A DNA stretch of 64,000 nt from Candidatus Cetobacterium colombiensis (GTDB lineage Bacteria > Fusobacteriota > Fusobacteriia > Fusobacteriales > Fusobacteriaceae). Within the stretch, counting starts at the first letter, position 1; every line of letters begins with the position of its first letter. Positions 17,505-26,447 of this stretch are shown one piece after another. Both the position numbers and the translations under genes were made by a program. The stretch spans positions 1-64,000 of the forward strand of contig NZ_JAVIKH010000005.1 in assembly GCF_033962415.1 (NCBI RefSeq), written 5' to 3'. The notes below the pieces were generated by a model. It worked only from the letters and a program-made list of their open reading frames with translations, was not told where the DNA came from and searched no databases.

Positions 17505-18581
17505 TTAGAATCCTCCATAGTTGTCAGCAGCTAAAATTGCAGCTAAAACTTTTTCTGGAGTAACTTCAAAAGGCATATTATGTATAGTCTCTCCAGGAGC
17601 ACATGAAAGTTTAGCAACTTCTAAAAGTCTTTCTCTTTCGATAGAATTAACTCCTAAATCTTCTAAACATGTTGGAAGGCCAATGTTTTTACAGAAAAAT
17701 AAAACTTCATCAATCTCTTCCATAGGAGCATTCTCTAAAAATAACTGTACTAAGGTACCAAAAGCTACCTTCTCTCCATGGTATAGATCGTGACACTCTT
17801 CAAGAACTGTTAATCCATTATGAATAGCATGAGCAGCAGCTAATCCACCACTTTCAAATCCAATACCACTTAAATATGTGTTAGCTTCAATTATATTTTC
17901 AACAGCTTTTGTACAAACACATTTTTGAGCTGCAAACATAGCTTTTTCTCCATCAGCAATAAGAGTATCAAAACAAAGTTTAGCAAGAGCCATTGCAGCT
18001 TTTGTAGGAAGTCCTCCACCCATATTTAAAGCACCAGAACGTTCACATGCTCTAGCTTCAAAGTATGTAGCTAATGCATCTCCCATTCCACTAGCAAGAA
18101 GTCTGGCAGGAGCTTTAGCTATAATTTCAGTATCCATTAATACTATATCAGGGTTGTTTGGTAATAATAGATATTCATCAAACGCTCCTTCTTCAGTATA
18201 AAGAACAGATAATGCGCTACAAGGAGCATCTGTAGATGCAATAGTAGGAACAATCATTACAGGAATATTTGAATAATATGCGATAGCTTTAGCAGTATCT
18301 AAAGTTTTTCCACCTCCAACTCCAATAACAATTTTACAATTTTTATTTTCTAAAATTCCCTTTAGTCTATTAACTTCAACCTTTGAACATTCTCCGTTGA
18401 AAAGTTCGAAGAAAACAGGAATATTCTCATTTTTAAAACTTTCTTTTATAATATCTTCAGTTAATCCCATTACAAAATTATCTGCAATAATAAATGCATC
18501 TTTTTTAGCATATTTGGCAATACTTTTTAGAGAACCAGCTCCTTGAATATATTTATTAGGTGATAAAATAATATTTTCCAT
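17505..18581 (-). CDS. gldA: Glycerol dehydrogenase, NAD-dependent
   Basis: This iron/zinc-containing alcohol dehydrogenase of 358 residues oxidises glycerol to dihydroxyacetone. Visible motifs are the NAD-binding GVGGGKTLDTAKA (about residue 91), PTIASTDAPCSALSVLY, and the metal ligands in ASGMGDALATYFEA (Asp), AAAHAIHNGL (His) and HGEKVAFG (His). The arrangement matches E. coli GldA and not 1,3-propanediol dehydrogenase. It is monocistronic with AGGTAGG near the ATG. No dihydroxyacetone kinase is visible nearby. Confidence 0.93.
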   Translation of the reverse strand: MENIILSPNKYIQGAGSLKSIAKYAKKDAFIIADNFVMGLTEDIIKESFKNENIPVFFELFNGECSKVEVNRLKGILENKNCKIVIGVGGGKTLDTAKAIAYYSNIPVMIVPTIASTDAPCSALSVLYTEEGAFDEYLLLPNNPDIVLMDTEIIAKAPARLLASGMGDALATYFEARACERSGALNMGGGLPTKAAMALAKLCFDTLIADGEKAMFAAQKCVCTKAVENIIEANTYLSGIGFESGGLAAAHAIHNGLTVLEECHDLYHGEKVAFGTLVQLFLENAPMEEIDEVLFFCKNIGLPTCLEDLGVNSIERERLLEVAKLSCAPGETIHNMPFEVTPEKVLAAILAADNYGGF

Positions 18582-18693
18582 TTCCTACCTCCGCTAATTT
18601 TAAATAAAAAATCTACTCTTTATTTATTACCACTTAAGTCTTAATTTGTAAATAGAAAAATGTTATAATTTAATAAAAAAAGGATGGTGGATC

Positions 18694-20742
18694 ATGCTAA
18701 AACTTTTTAGTCTAGATCAAGAGAATGACTCTAAAAAAAGAATTGAAGAGTTAAGAAAAGAGATAGAGAGATATAATTATTATTATTACACTAAAAATGA
18801 ATCTATAATCTCAGATTTTGAGTTTGATAAATTATTAAAAGAATTAGAAGAGTTAGAAAAAAAATATCCAGAGTATAAAATTGAAAAATCACCAACAAAA
18901 TATGTTGGTGCTACAGATTTAAAAGAATCTAAATTTACAAAGGTTGTTCATAAAAAACCAATGTTGAGCTTAAGTAACTCTTATAATATAGAGGATATAA
19001 TAGCATTTACAGAAAGAGTGGAAAAAAATTTAGAATATAAACATGAAAAGCTGGAATATGTATTAGAATTAAAATTAGATGGAGCTAGTATAAGTGTAAC
19101 TTATGAGAATGGAGAACTAAAAAGAGCTGTAACAAGAGGAGATGGAATTGAAGGAGAGGATGTAACAGATAATATATTAGCTATTGAAACAATTCCAAAT
19201 TACCTAAAAGAAAAAATAAATATAGAAGTAAGAGGAGAAATTGTACTACCATTAACTCGTTTTGAAAAATTAAACGAAGAAAGATTAGCTAATGGAGAAG
19301 AGATATTTGCTAATCCTAGAAATGCAGCTAGTGGAACTCTTAGACAATTGGACTCTCAAATTGTAAAAGAAAGAGGACTTGACGCATATTTTTACTATGT
19401 GGTGGATCCATTAACTCATGGATTAAAAACTCATAAAGAAAGTTTAGATTATTTAGATAAAGTTGGAATAAAAACTACTAAAATTGCAGAAGTAATAGAT
19501 GATTTAACAGTTATGGAAAAAAGAATTGCTTTTTGGGAAACAGAAAGAGAAAAATTAGATTTTGAAACAGATGGATTAGTAATTAAGTTAAATAATATAG
19601 ATCTTTGGGAAGAAGTTGGTTACACAACAAAGAGTCCAAGATGGGCAATAGCTTATAAATTTCCTGCTAAACAAGTTACAACAAAATTATTGGGGATAAC
19701 TTGGCAAGTGGGAAGAACAGGAAAAGTTACACCAGTGGCAGAATTAGAAGAGGTTGAATTATCTGGAAGTAAAGTTAAAAGAGCAAGTTTACATAATATG
19801 GATGAGATTTTAAGAAAAGATATTAGAATTGGAGATAGAGTGTTTATTGAAAAAGCTGCAGAAATTATTCCTCAAGTTGTAAGTTCTGTTAAAGAAGTTA
19901 GAACAGGAGATGAAAAAGAGGTAGTAGCTCCTACAAATTGTCCAGTATGTAATTCTATTTTAGAAAAAGAAGAGGGATTAGTTGATCTTAAATGTGTAAA
20001 TCCAAACTGTCCAGCTATAATTCAAGGAAGCATTGAGTATTTTGTATCTCGTGATGCAATGAATATAAGTGGATTTGGAAGTAAAATTGTAGAGAGAATG
20101 TTACAGTTAAATTATATAAAAGATATTACTGATATATATGAGCTTTCAAAATATAAAGAAGAACTTATGCAATTGGATAAAATGGGAGAAAAAAGTGTAG
20201 AAAAATTATTAGCTTCAATAGAAAAAAGTAAGGAAAGACCATATTCTAAAACTCTTTATGCTTTAGGAATTCCTTTTGTTGGTAAATTTTTAGCAAATGT
20301 TCTAGCAAAGAAAAGTAAAAATATAGAAGTTCTATCTTTAATGACAAAAGAGGAGCTTTTAGAAATTGATGGAGTTGGAGAAAAAGTAGCTCAATCAGTT
20401 TATAATTTTTTTAAGAATGAAAAATCAATTGAAACTATAGAAAAGTTAAAAGAGTATGGAGTAAATTTTGGAAAAATAGATGATAAAAGAGAAGAAAAAA
20501 TAGTTGAACATGGCAAATTTTCAGGAAAAACATTTTTATTTACAGGAAAGTTACAAAAATTCAAAAGAGAAGAGATTAAAGATTTGATAGAGTCTTTAGG
20601 TGGAGTTAATCTGTCTTCAGTAAGTAAAAAATTAAATTATTTAATTGTTGGAGAAGATGCTGGAAGTAAATTAAAAAAAGCTGAAGAATTAGAAAGTGTA
20701 ATAATTTTAACAGAAGATGAGTTTATAAAAATGACTAAATAA
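18694..20742 (+). CDS. ligA: NAD-dependent DNA ligase
   Basis: LigA seals nicks in replication and repair using NAD. The 682-residue protein has the Ia domain (YNYYYYTKNESIISDFEFD), the adenylation lysine in LELKLDGAS near residue 126, RGDGIEGEDVT, and an OB fold. It also has the four-cysteine zinc finger (CPVC...CVNPNCP), helix-hairpin-helix repeats (ALGIPFVGKFLANVLA; IDGVGEKVAQSV) and a C-terminal BRCT domain (GKTFLFTGKL). All domains are intact. It has its own promoter region and a strong terminator. Confidence 0.97.
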   Translation: MLKLFSLDQENDSKKRIEELRKEIERYNYYYYTKNESIISDFEFDKLLKELEELEKKYPEYKIEKSPTKYVGATDLKESKFTKVVHKKPMLSLSNSYNIEDIIAFTERVEKNLEYKHEKLEYVLELKLDGASISVTYENGELKRAVTRGDGIEGEDVTDNILAIETIPNYLKEKINIEVRGEIVLPLTRFEKLNEERLANGEEIFANPRNAASGTLRQLDSQIVKERGLDAYFYYVVDPLTHGLKTHKESLDYLDKVGIKTTKIAEVIDDLTVMEKRIAFWETEREKLDFETDGLVIKLNNIDLWEEVGYTTKSPRWAIAYKFPAKQVTTKLLGITWQVGRTGKVTPVAELEEVELSGSKVKRASLHNMDEILRKDIRIGDRVFIEKAAEIIPQVVSSVKEVRTGDEKEVVAPTNCPVCNSILEKEEGLVDLKCVNPNCPAIIQGSIEYFVSRDAMNISGFGSKIVERMLQLNYIKDITDIYELSKYKEELMQLDKMGEKSVEKLLASIEKSKERPYSKTLYALGIPFVGKFLANVLAKKSKNIEVLSLMTKEELLEIDGVGEKVAQSVYNFFKNEKSIETIEKLKEYGVNFGKIDDKREEKIVEHGKFSGKTFLFTGKLQKFKREEIKDLIESLGGVNLSSVSKKLNYLIVGEDAGSKLKKAEELESVIILTEDEFIKMTK

Positions 20743-20778
20743 AAAAACTCGGTGAAATTTATCACCGAGTTTTTTTAT
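20741..20778 (+). terminator. Terminator of ligA
   Basis: AAAAACTCGGTGA and TCACCGAGTTTTT form a 13-bp stem with a 6-nt loop. Flanking A and T runs could also stop the convergent PTS operon. Confidence 0.9.
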
Positions 20779-20817
20779 GTTTATATCAGCACTTTTATTT
20801 AAAAAGATTTCTTTTTA

Positions 20818-22152
20818 TTAAGCAGCTTCTACTTCATTTAATGATTTCTCATATACTCTTAAGAAAGGAATATATAAGAAGAAAGATACAGCAACTAAAC
20901 CACAGCTTAAAATAAATGCAGTGATACTGAAGTTAGTACCAAGTAAAGCTCCAATTGGTCCTGGAGTTGTCCAAGGAACAAGAGTTACAATTCTACCAAC
21001 TAAGTTAAATTGAGTAGCAAACCATGCAATACAAGCATTTAATACAGGAATTCCTACGAAAGGAATGAATAATAATGGGTTCATTACTATTGGTGCTCCA
21101 AACATTATTGGTTCATTGATATTGAATACTGCTGGAATAACTGAAAGTTTTCCAATTGATTTAATATGTGCATTTTTACTTACAGACATAGCAAGTGCAA
21201 GTCCTAAAGTAGCTCCAGCTCCTCCGATATAAACATAAGCATCAAGGAATCCTCCTGCAAATATCTTAGGTAAAGTGTCTCCAGCTTGAAGTGCAGCTTG
21301 GTTAACAGCTAGGTTAGATAAAGTTATAGAGTTAATAATAGCTATAACGATATTTGTTCCGTGTAATCCAGCAAACCATAAAAGGTGAGTGATTATGATA
21401 ATAAAGATTACAGAGATTAATGAATCAGACATATTTAGTAATGGTGCAAAAGCTTTTAAGATAATCTCAGGAACCATAATGTTTAAGCTCTTCATAGCAA
21501 ATATATTTGCAGCTTGGAAAAGAACAGTAACAAATACGATAGGGATTAATAACTCAAATGATTTAGCAATTGCAGGTGGTACTGAATCAGGAAGTTTAAT
21601 AACAAACTTCTTTTGAACTAAAAGTCTGAATATTTCAATAGCTATTATTGCTCCTAAGATAGCTGTAAATAGTCCTTTAGCATCTAGGTATCTAGCGTCC
21701 ATTATAGGCATCCATCCACCATCTGGGATAAGGAATAAAGCTCCAGCTCCCTCAGCTTGACCAACAGGTAACCAATCTAGTTTCGCTGAAACTAGTAAAA
21801 ATGCATACATTGATAAGAATCCACCAGTTGTACCATTTAGACCATAACTATTAGATAAAGACATTCCAATTCCGTAAGAAACGAATAACGACATAATTCC
21901 CATACTTACATAGAAAGGTTGTACTAAATCTCCTTTAAAAGCTCCCATTAAATTAGCATACCATTCCATATAAAGTATGTTATTAGGATCAGTAAACGGT
22001 AGGTTTACTATTAAAAGGATAAATGAACCAATGATTAAGAACGGCATTGTGTAAACAAAACCATCTTTGATTGCATTTAAATATCTGTTTTGTCCAACTT
22101 TAGCAGCAACAGGCATAAGTTTTTCTTCAATAAGATTCATAAAATTACTCAT
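20818..22152 (-). CDS. PTS permease subunit IIC, lactose/cellobiose family
   Basis: The 444-residue membrane protein is an EIIC of the lactose-N,N'-diacetylchitobiose-cellobiose PTS family. It has the N-terminal NRYLNAIKDGFVYTMPFLIIGS, the conserved WFAGLHGTNIV, and the NINEPIMFGAPIVMNP substrate/translocation motif. It carries the disaccharide across the inner membrane while it is phosphorylated. It is the third gene of a minus-strand transcript after IIB and a porin. The IIA subunit is encoded on the opposite strand 4 kb away beside a MupG-like hydrolase, so the sugar may be the peptidoglycan disaccharide MurNAc-GlcNAc. Confidence 0.93.
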   Translation of the reverse strand: MSNFMNLIEEKLMPVAAKVGQNRYLNAIKDGFVYTMPFLIIGSFILLIVNLPFTDPNNILYMEWYANLMGAFKGDLVQPFYVSMGIMSLFVSYGIGMSLSNSYGLNGTTGGFLSMYAFLLVSAKLDWLPVGQAEGAGALFLIPDGGWMPIMDARYLDAKGLFTAILGAIIAIEIFRLLVQKKFVIKLPDSVPPAIAKSFELLIPIVFVTVLFQAANIFAMKSLNIMVPEIILKAFAPLLNMSDSLISVIFIIIITHLLWFAGLHGTNIVIAIINSITLSNLAVNQAALQAGDTLPKIFAGGFLDAYVYIGGAGATLGLALAMSVSKNAHIKSIGKLSVIPAVFNINEPIMFGAPIVMNPLLFIPFVGIPVLNACIAWFATQFNLVGRIVTLVPWTTPGPIGALLGTNFSITAFILSCGLVAVSFFLYIPFLRVYEKSLNEVEAA

Positions 22153-22257
22153 AAAATTCCTCCATTTTTATTTATTATATTAATTTTATAGAAAGGGGTG
22201 GAGGAAAAAATTTCCCCTCCCCATAATTTAATAATATGTTGGATTTTGGATTAAATA

Positions 22258-23355
22258 TTAGTTAAACTTGTAGTTTAAACCAACATATCCCCACCACATA
22301 TTAAGTGATTCTTTTCCATTTTTTCCATTAAGAATATCAGAGTTTTTGAAGTCTCTTTTTTCGTGTTCGAAAGCAACTCCAACAAATGTAGATAATTGCT
22401 CAGTAAATACATAGTTACCCATTAACTCATATCTAATTCTTCCTCCGAAACCAGAGTCCCAATCTCTTTTGTAATCTCCATTAGTTGCATCATTTTTAAC
22501 ATCAAAAGTTTTATTTAAAGTGATTCTGATTCTAGGCATAATAGTTAATTTATCGTTAACTTGGTAAGGTGTCATGATTCTAAGTTGAGTATCAACCATT
22601 TCATATCCATCATAGAACTCTCCAGTTGTATAGATAGTAGGATTAATAGATAAATTTTCAGTTACCTTAAATGAAGGTCCGAAATCTCCTTCCCAATAGC
22701 TACCTTTAGTACGTTTACTTTTTTTGATAACAGAAGCAGCTGTTAAATTAGGATCTAATATATCAGCTTCGTAACTAGTTCCTTTATCGATATCGTGTCC
22801 AACAACAAACCATCCAGCAAACATGTTATTAAAGTAGTTCCAATCAGTACCTAACTCAAATCTATCTCTTCTGAATCCATCTCCTTTTTCATTTCTATAT
22901 TTAACATGGAATCCTTGATTCTCTAAAAGTTGATATCTAACTTTCCAGTCAACTCTTGTTCTATCATTTGTTCCATCTTTAAAAGAGTAAAGTCCATCAA
23001 CATATCTTCTTTCAACATTTAAATCTAAAGTTAGCTTATCCTTAGATGCTGAAATACCAGTTCCCCAGAAAAGACCATCAATAGATCCACCTACACGATT
23101 CATTTGATCTGTTCCTCTATTAACTTTAGATGAGTTATCGAAGTTCTCAGTCTCTAAGTACATTCTTCCATTGAAAGACCACTTATCTTCTGGAACTTCA
23201 ACCATAGTCATGATTTGAGTTTCTTCGTTTACATTCTCTTCAGTAACCTCTCCAGATATAGGTGTAACTACAACAGGCTCTGCTACAATTTCCTTAGCAA
23301 AAACGTTTGTACCTAATAATGATAAAGCAGCTAATAAATAAAGTGATTTTTTCAT
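22258..23355 (-). CDS. Outer-membrane beta-barrel porin in the PTS operon
   Basis: The protein has 365 residues and a signal peptide (MKKSLYLLAALSLLGTNVFA) cleaved before KEIVAEP. The body is rich in alternating aromatic, charged and Asn/Gly residues typical of beta-barrels. It ends in WWGYVGLNYKFN, with Phe next to last. It lies between IIB and IIC in one transcript, so it most likely brings the PTS sugar across the outer membrane. It resembles oligosaccharide-specific porins in size, but I cannot assign it to a named family by eye. Confidence 0.78.
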   Translation of the reverse strand: MKKSLYLLAALSLLGTNVFAKEIVAEPVVVTPISGEVTEENVNEETQIMTMVEVPEDKWSFNGRMYLETENFDNSSKVNRGTDQMNRVGGSIDGLFWGTGISASKDKLTLDLNVERRYVDGLYSFKDGTNDRTRVDWKVRYQLLENQGFHVKYRNEKGDGFRRDRFELGTDWNYFNNMFAGWFVVGHDIDKGTSYEADILDPNLTAASVIKKSKRTKGSYWEGDFGPSFKVTENLSINPTIYTTGEFYDGYEMVDTQLRIMTPYQVNDKLTIMPRIRITLNKTFDVKNDATNGDYKRDWDSGFGGRIRYELMGNYVFTEQLSTFVGVAFEHEKRDFKNSDILNGKNGKESLNMWWGYVGLNYKFN

Positions 23356-23403
23356 TTTGTTACCCTCCCGTTTTTAAATAAAAGTGTTATGATTTTATTT
23401 TGT

Positions 23404-23709
23404 TTACTTAGATAAGCTTAAAGCGAAATCTAAAATTTTCTTTCCGTTTAAAGTTCCGTAAGCCATAGTATCAATAACATCTAAAGGCTTTCCAGCTTCA
23501 GCAGCGATAGCAGCTAATTCAGCTTTTTTAAATCTAACTTGTGGTCCTAAAAGGAATACATCATATTGAGATAATAACTCGTGGAACTGCTCTAATCCTA
23601 CAGCATCTATTTTAACTTCTATATTTTCAGCAGCAGCAGCAGCTTCCATTTTTTTAACAACCATACTTGTTGACATTCCTGCAGAACAAAGTAATAATAT
23701 TTTTTTCAT
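23404..23709 (-). CDS. PTS subunit IIB, lactose/cellobiose family
   Basis: EIIB of 101 residues. The phosphocysteine is Cys8 in KILLLCSAGMSTSMV, the family signature. Further typical parts are VFLLGPQVRFKKAEL and the C-terminal AYGTLNGKKILDFAL. It is the first gene of the minus-strand PTS transcript and has a near-consensus promoter at 23798-23826. It would accept phosphate from the IIA encoded at 26448 and pass it to the sugar bound by IIC. Confidence 0.95.
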   Translation of the reverse strand: MKKILLLCSAGMSTSMVVKKMEAAAAAENIEVKIDAVGLEQFHELLSQYDVFLLGPQVRFKKAELAAIAAEAGKPLDVIDTMAYGTLNGKKILDFALSLSK

Positions 23710-23797
23710 AATTTTTCTCCTTTTAAAATCAAGATTATTGAAATTTTAATTTAAATTTTTAAAATTCTATCGAGTGAAACTTCCACCTGACATGATA

Positions 23798-23826
23798 ATT
23801 ATAAAACATGTTTTAAAAAAAGTCAA
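23798..23826 (-). promoter_or_regulatory. Promoter of the PTS IIB-porin-IIC operon
   Basis: On the minus strand TTGACT (23826-23821), 17 bases, TATAAT (23803-23798). The spacer contains the palindrome AAAACATGTTTT. A TTAGAC/CGTCAAA element lies just upstream at 23839-23857. Confidence 0.7.
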
Positions 23827-23838
23827 ATTTAACATTAT

Positions 23839-23857
23839 TTAGACTTTTTTCGTCAAA
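23839..23857. promoter_or_regulatory. TTAGAC-type element, paired half-sites
   Basis: TTAGAC (23839-23844) and CGTCAAA (23851-23857) form an imperfect inverted repeat of the TTAGACGA motif also found at 23944-23951 and 25230-25237. It lies 13 bp upstream of the PTS IIB -35 box, a position suited to an activator. Confidence 0.4.
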
Positions 23858-23883
23858 TAAAAATGCTTGTATAAAAAAAAAGC

Positions 23884-23912
23884 TTGAAAAAAGAAGAGAA
23901 ATATTGTATTCT
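23884..23912 (+). promoter_or_regulatory. Possible promoter of the Rep_3-type gene
   Basis: TTGAAA (23884-23889), 17 bases, TATTCT (23907-23912). The leader of about 110 nt that follows is almost pure A/T and holds the motif TCGTCTAA at 23944-23951. The 319-bp gap 23710-24028 contains nothing else recognisable. Confidence 0.45.
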
Positions 23913-23943
23913 TTGATAGAAACGAAAAAAAAAACAAAAAAAA

Positions 23944-23951
23944 TCGTCTAA
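23944..23951. promoter_or_regulatory. TTAGACGA-type element, exact copy
   Basis: TCGTCTAA, the exact complement of TTAGACGA at 25230, lies about 25 bp after the predicted start of the Rep_3-type transcript. This position would suit autoregulation. Confidence 0.4.
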
Positions 23952-24028
23952 TTTTTATATAAAATTATTAAAAAAAAACAAAAAAATTTAAAAAAATTTT
24001 AATTTTTTTTAAAATGAGGTGAAGAAGA

Positions 24029-25174
24029 ATGAAAAAAATGGCTTTTGATTTTTCTAAAAATGATATTTTTATAGATACAGATAAAAAATTGAATAAAAAA
24101 GAAAGAGATTTTTTAGAAATAATTAGACAAAAATATAAAGGTAAAAATGAAAAATATATAATTTTTACAGAAAAAGAATTAAAAATTCTTTTAAAAGATA
24201 GACATGCAATTGAAGATTTTTTAGATAAATTTTCAAAAAGAAGAATACATTTAACATTGGTTGAGAAAGATGAAGAGATATTTTTTTCATCATTTCCAAT
24301 TTTTGATTTTTATATGAGAAATAGGGAAGAGTATCGTTTGTATATATCTAGATCGTTAAAATCATTAAAAGAAAGTGGAATTTTTGATGATATAGATTTA
24401 CTTTTAATATTATTATTTAAGGATAAGAAAAGTTTTCAGTTGTATTTAGCTATGATAAAAAATAGAAATCAAGGTGGATTTATAATAAGTAGAGATCAAT
24501 TAAAAGAACTCTTAGGAGTTGGACAAGAAAACTATGAAAGATTCTATGATTTTGAAAAAACGATATTAAAACCAGCTTTAGATGATATAAATCAATTAAC
24601 AAAATATAATATAGATTATAAAAAAATAAAAAATAGTGACGGATTTACAAGTAAAATAATGGAGATTGAATTTACATTTAGTCATAAACTTTCACCAATA
24701 TTAGCAGAAGAGATAGATAGATTATTATTACCTTTAAGAGATAGAGTGCATTCAATTTCTACTGTTAGTAAAGTTATAGAGGAAGCACTTTTAAAAGAAG
24801 GAGTAGATTTTGTTAGAAATAACTTATATCACTTAGATAAAGGAATGTCAGGTTCTTTAGATGATGCAATATGTTTAGCTCTAAAAGACAACCAGAATGT
24901 AGAACAACAAGAAAAATATATTTTAGTAAGTAAAACAAGTGATACATTTTCAAATAGATTTATATTTGAATCAAGATTATATAAAGAACTATTAAAATGT
25001 AAGTTTTACTATAACTATAATTTTTTAAAAGCTTTAAGAAATATGAAAGCAGGAGAAGAATTAGAATATAAAGATGAACGACACAAAATAAATATTCTTT
25101 ATTTAGATAAGGGAAGAGAAAGTACAATAGAGATATATAAAGCAGTAGAAGAGTCTAATGGAGAAAAAAAATAA
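24029..25174 (+). CDS. Rep_3-type replication-initiator-like protein in a PTS locus
   Basis: The 381-residue protein resembles plasmid initiators of the Rep_3 superfamily (RepE, pi, pSC101 RepA type). After an N-terminal domain, residues about 110-215 form a winged-helix unit with the typical order: helix (SFQLYLAMIKN), IISRDQLKELLGV, then YERFYDFEKTILKPALDDINQLTKYNIDYKKIK, and a closing strand. Nothing plasmid-like surrounds it: no iteron array, partition or mobilisation gene. It lies between divergent arms of a PTS/MupG locus, and both intergenic regions carry a shared TTAGACGA motif. It may therefore act as the local transcription regulator. A relic of plasmid integration is the alternative. 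Confidence 0.7.
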   Translation: MKKMAFDFSKNDIFIDTDKKLNKKERDFLEIIRQKYKGKNEKYIIFTEKELKILLKDRHAIEDFLDKFSKRRIHLTLVEKDEEIFFSSFPIFDFYMRNREEYRLYISRSLKSLKESGIFDDIDLLLILLFKDKKSFQLYLAMIKNRNQGGFIISRDQLKELLGVGQENYERFYDFEKTILKPALDDINQLTKYNIDYKKIKNSDGFTSKIMEIEFTFSHKLSPILAEEIDRLLLPLRDRVHSISTVSKVIEEALLKEGVDFVRNNLYHLDKGMSGSLDDAICLALKDNQNVEQQEKYILVSKTSDTFSNRFIFESRLYKELLKCKFYYNYNFLKALRNMKAGEELEYKDERHKINILYLDKGRESTIEIYKAVEESNGEKK

Positions 25175-25229
25175 ATTTAGCCGTTATTAGATTAAAAATA
25201 GAAAAAAAGTGTTGAAAATATTACATTTA

Positions 25230-25237
25230 TTAGACGA
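25230..25237. promoter_or_regulatory. TTAGACGA element upstream of mupG
   Basis: TTAGACGA followed by six A residues, 36 bp upstream of the -35 box of the mupG-IIA promoter. It matches the element at 23944-23951 exactly and that at 23839-23857 partly. Confidence 0.4.
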
Positions 25238-25273
25238 AAAAAACAGTTAATTATTTTCTAGAAGTTTTAATTC

Positions 25274-25302
25274 TTGACTTCCTTAGAAAAATCTAGTACA
25301 AA
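25274..25302 (+). promoter_or_regulatory. Promoter of the mupG-IIA operon
   Basis: TTGACT (25274-25279), 17 bases, TACAAA (25297-25302). An AAGGAGGAGG site precedes the mupG ATG. Confidence 0.55.
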
Positions 25303-25338
25303 CTAAGTGAAACAAAGGTTTTAAGGAGGAGGTAGAAA

Positions 25339-26424
25339 ATGAAACAATTAGGAATATCTATATATCCATTTCATGCTACATTAGAAGAAAATAAAAAATA
25401 TATTGAGCTAGCAGCAAAGTACGGGTATAAAAGAGTTTTTACTTGCTTATTATCTGTAGACGGAGACAAAGAAGCTATATTAAAGGAGTTTAAGGAAACA
25501 ATAGCTCATGCAAATAGCTTTGGAATGGAAGTTATGGTAGACGTAGCTCCTTCAATATTCAGTAAACTAAATATAAGCTATGATGATTTATCATTTTTCA
25601 AAGAAATTGGTGCATGTGGAGTTAGACTTGATTTAGGTTTCTCAGGAAATGAAGAAAGTATAATGACTTTCAATGAGCACGGGTTATTAATAGAAATAAA
25701 TATGAGTCAAGATACAAATTATGTAAATACAATAATGGATTATATGCCAAATAAAGAAAAATTAGTAGGATGTCATAACTTTTACCCACATAGATATACT
25801 GGACTATCAAGAGAGCATTTTAGAAGTTGTAATAAGAGATTTAAAGGATTCTCTTTAACAACAGCAGCTTTTGTAACATCTCAAACTGGAACTTTTGGTC
25901 CTTGGCCAGTAAATGATGGACTTTGTACTTTGGAAGAACATAGAGATTTACCAATTGAAGTTCAAGGAAGAGAGCTTTTCAATGAAGGAATAGATATTGT
26001 AATAATATCAAATTGTTTCCCTACAGAGGAAGAGTTAAAAAAATTAGCAGATATAAACAAAGAGATGTTAGAGCTTGAATGTGAAGTATATGAAGGTGTA
26101 GGAGAAGTTGAAAAAGATATTATAGAAAAAGAACTACATTTTCATAGAGGAGATGTAGGAGAATACGTTGTTAGATCAACTCAATCGAGAGTAAAATATA
26201 AAGGAACACACTTTGAGTTATTTAATCCTGTAGATATTAAAAAAGGAGATGTACTAATAGAATCATCACTTTATGGACAGTATGCAGGAGAGTTACATAT
26301 AGCTAGAAAAGATATGAAGAACTCAGGAAAAACTAGTGTAGTAGGAAGATTAAATCCAAATTACCTAGGATTATTAGACAGCATTAAGCCTTGGCAAAAA
26401 TTTAAAATAAAAATAAAAAAATAA
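25339..26424 (+). CDS. MupG-family (DUF871) 6-phospho-N-acetylmuramidase
   Basis: The 361-residue protein has a TIM-barrel N-terminal part (MKQLGISIYPFHATLEENKKYI; VMVDVAPSIF; GVRLDLGFSGNEES; CHNFYPHRYTGLS) and a beta-rich C-terminal domain, the layout of DUF871. Staphylococcus aureus MupG of this family cleaves MurNAc-6-phosphate-GlcNAc during peptidoglycan recycling. It is co-transcribed with a lactose-type PTS IIA and is divergent to the matching IIB, porin and IIC. Hydrolysis of the phosphorylated disaccharide brought in by that PTS is the natural role. Other 6-phospho-disaccharides are not excluded. Confidence 0.85.
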   Translation: MKQLGISIYPFHATLEENKKYIELAAKYGYKRVFTCLLSVDGDKEAILKEFKETIAHANSFGMEVMVDVAPSIFSKLNISYDDLSFFKEIGACGVRLDLGFSGNEESIMTFNEHGLLIEINMSQDTNYVNTIMDYMPNKEKLVGCHNFYPHRYTGLSREHFRSCNKRFKGFSLTTAAFVTSQTGTFGPWPVNDGLCTLEEHRDLPIEVQGRELFNEGIDIVIISNCFPTEEELKKLADINKEMLELECEVYEGVGEVEKDIIEKELHFHRGDVGEYVVRSTQSRVKYKGTHFELFNPVDIKKGDVLIESSLYGQYAGELHIARKDMKNSGKTSVVGRLNPNYLGLLDSIKPWQKFKIKIKK

Positions 26425-26447
26425 TAAAAGCAATTTAGGAGGATAAA

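Noticed and set aside
23861-24028. Plasmid-type iteron origin next to the Rep_3-like gene
   Set aside because: The region is A/T-rich, but I see only scattered TTAGACGA-like sites on both flanks of the gene and no head-to-tail iteron array of 17-22 bp.
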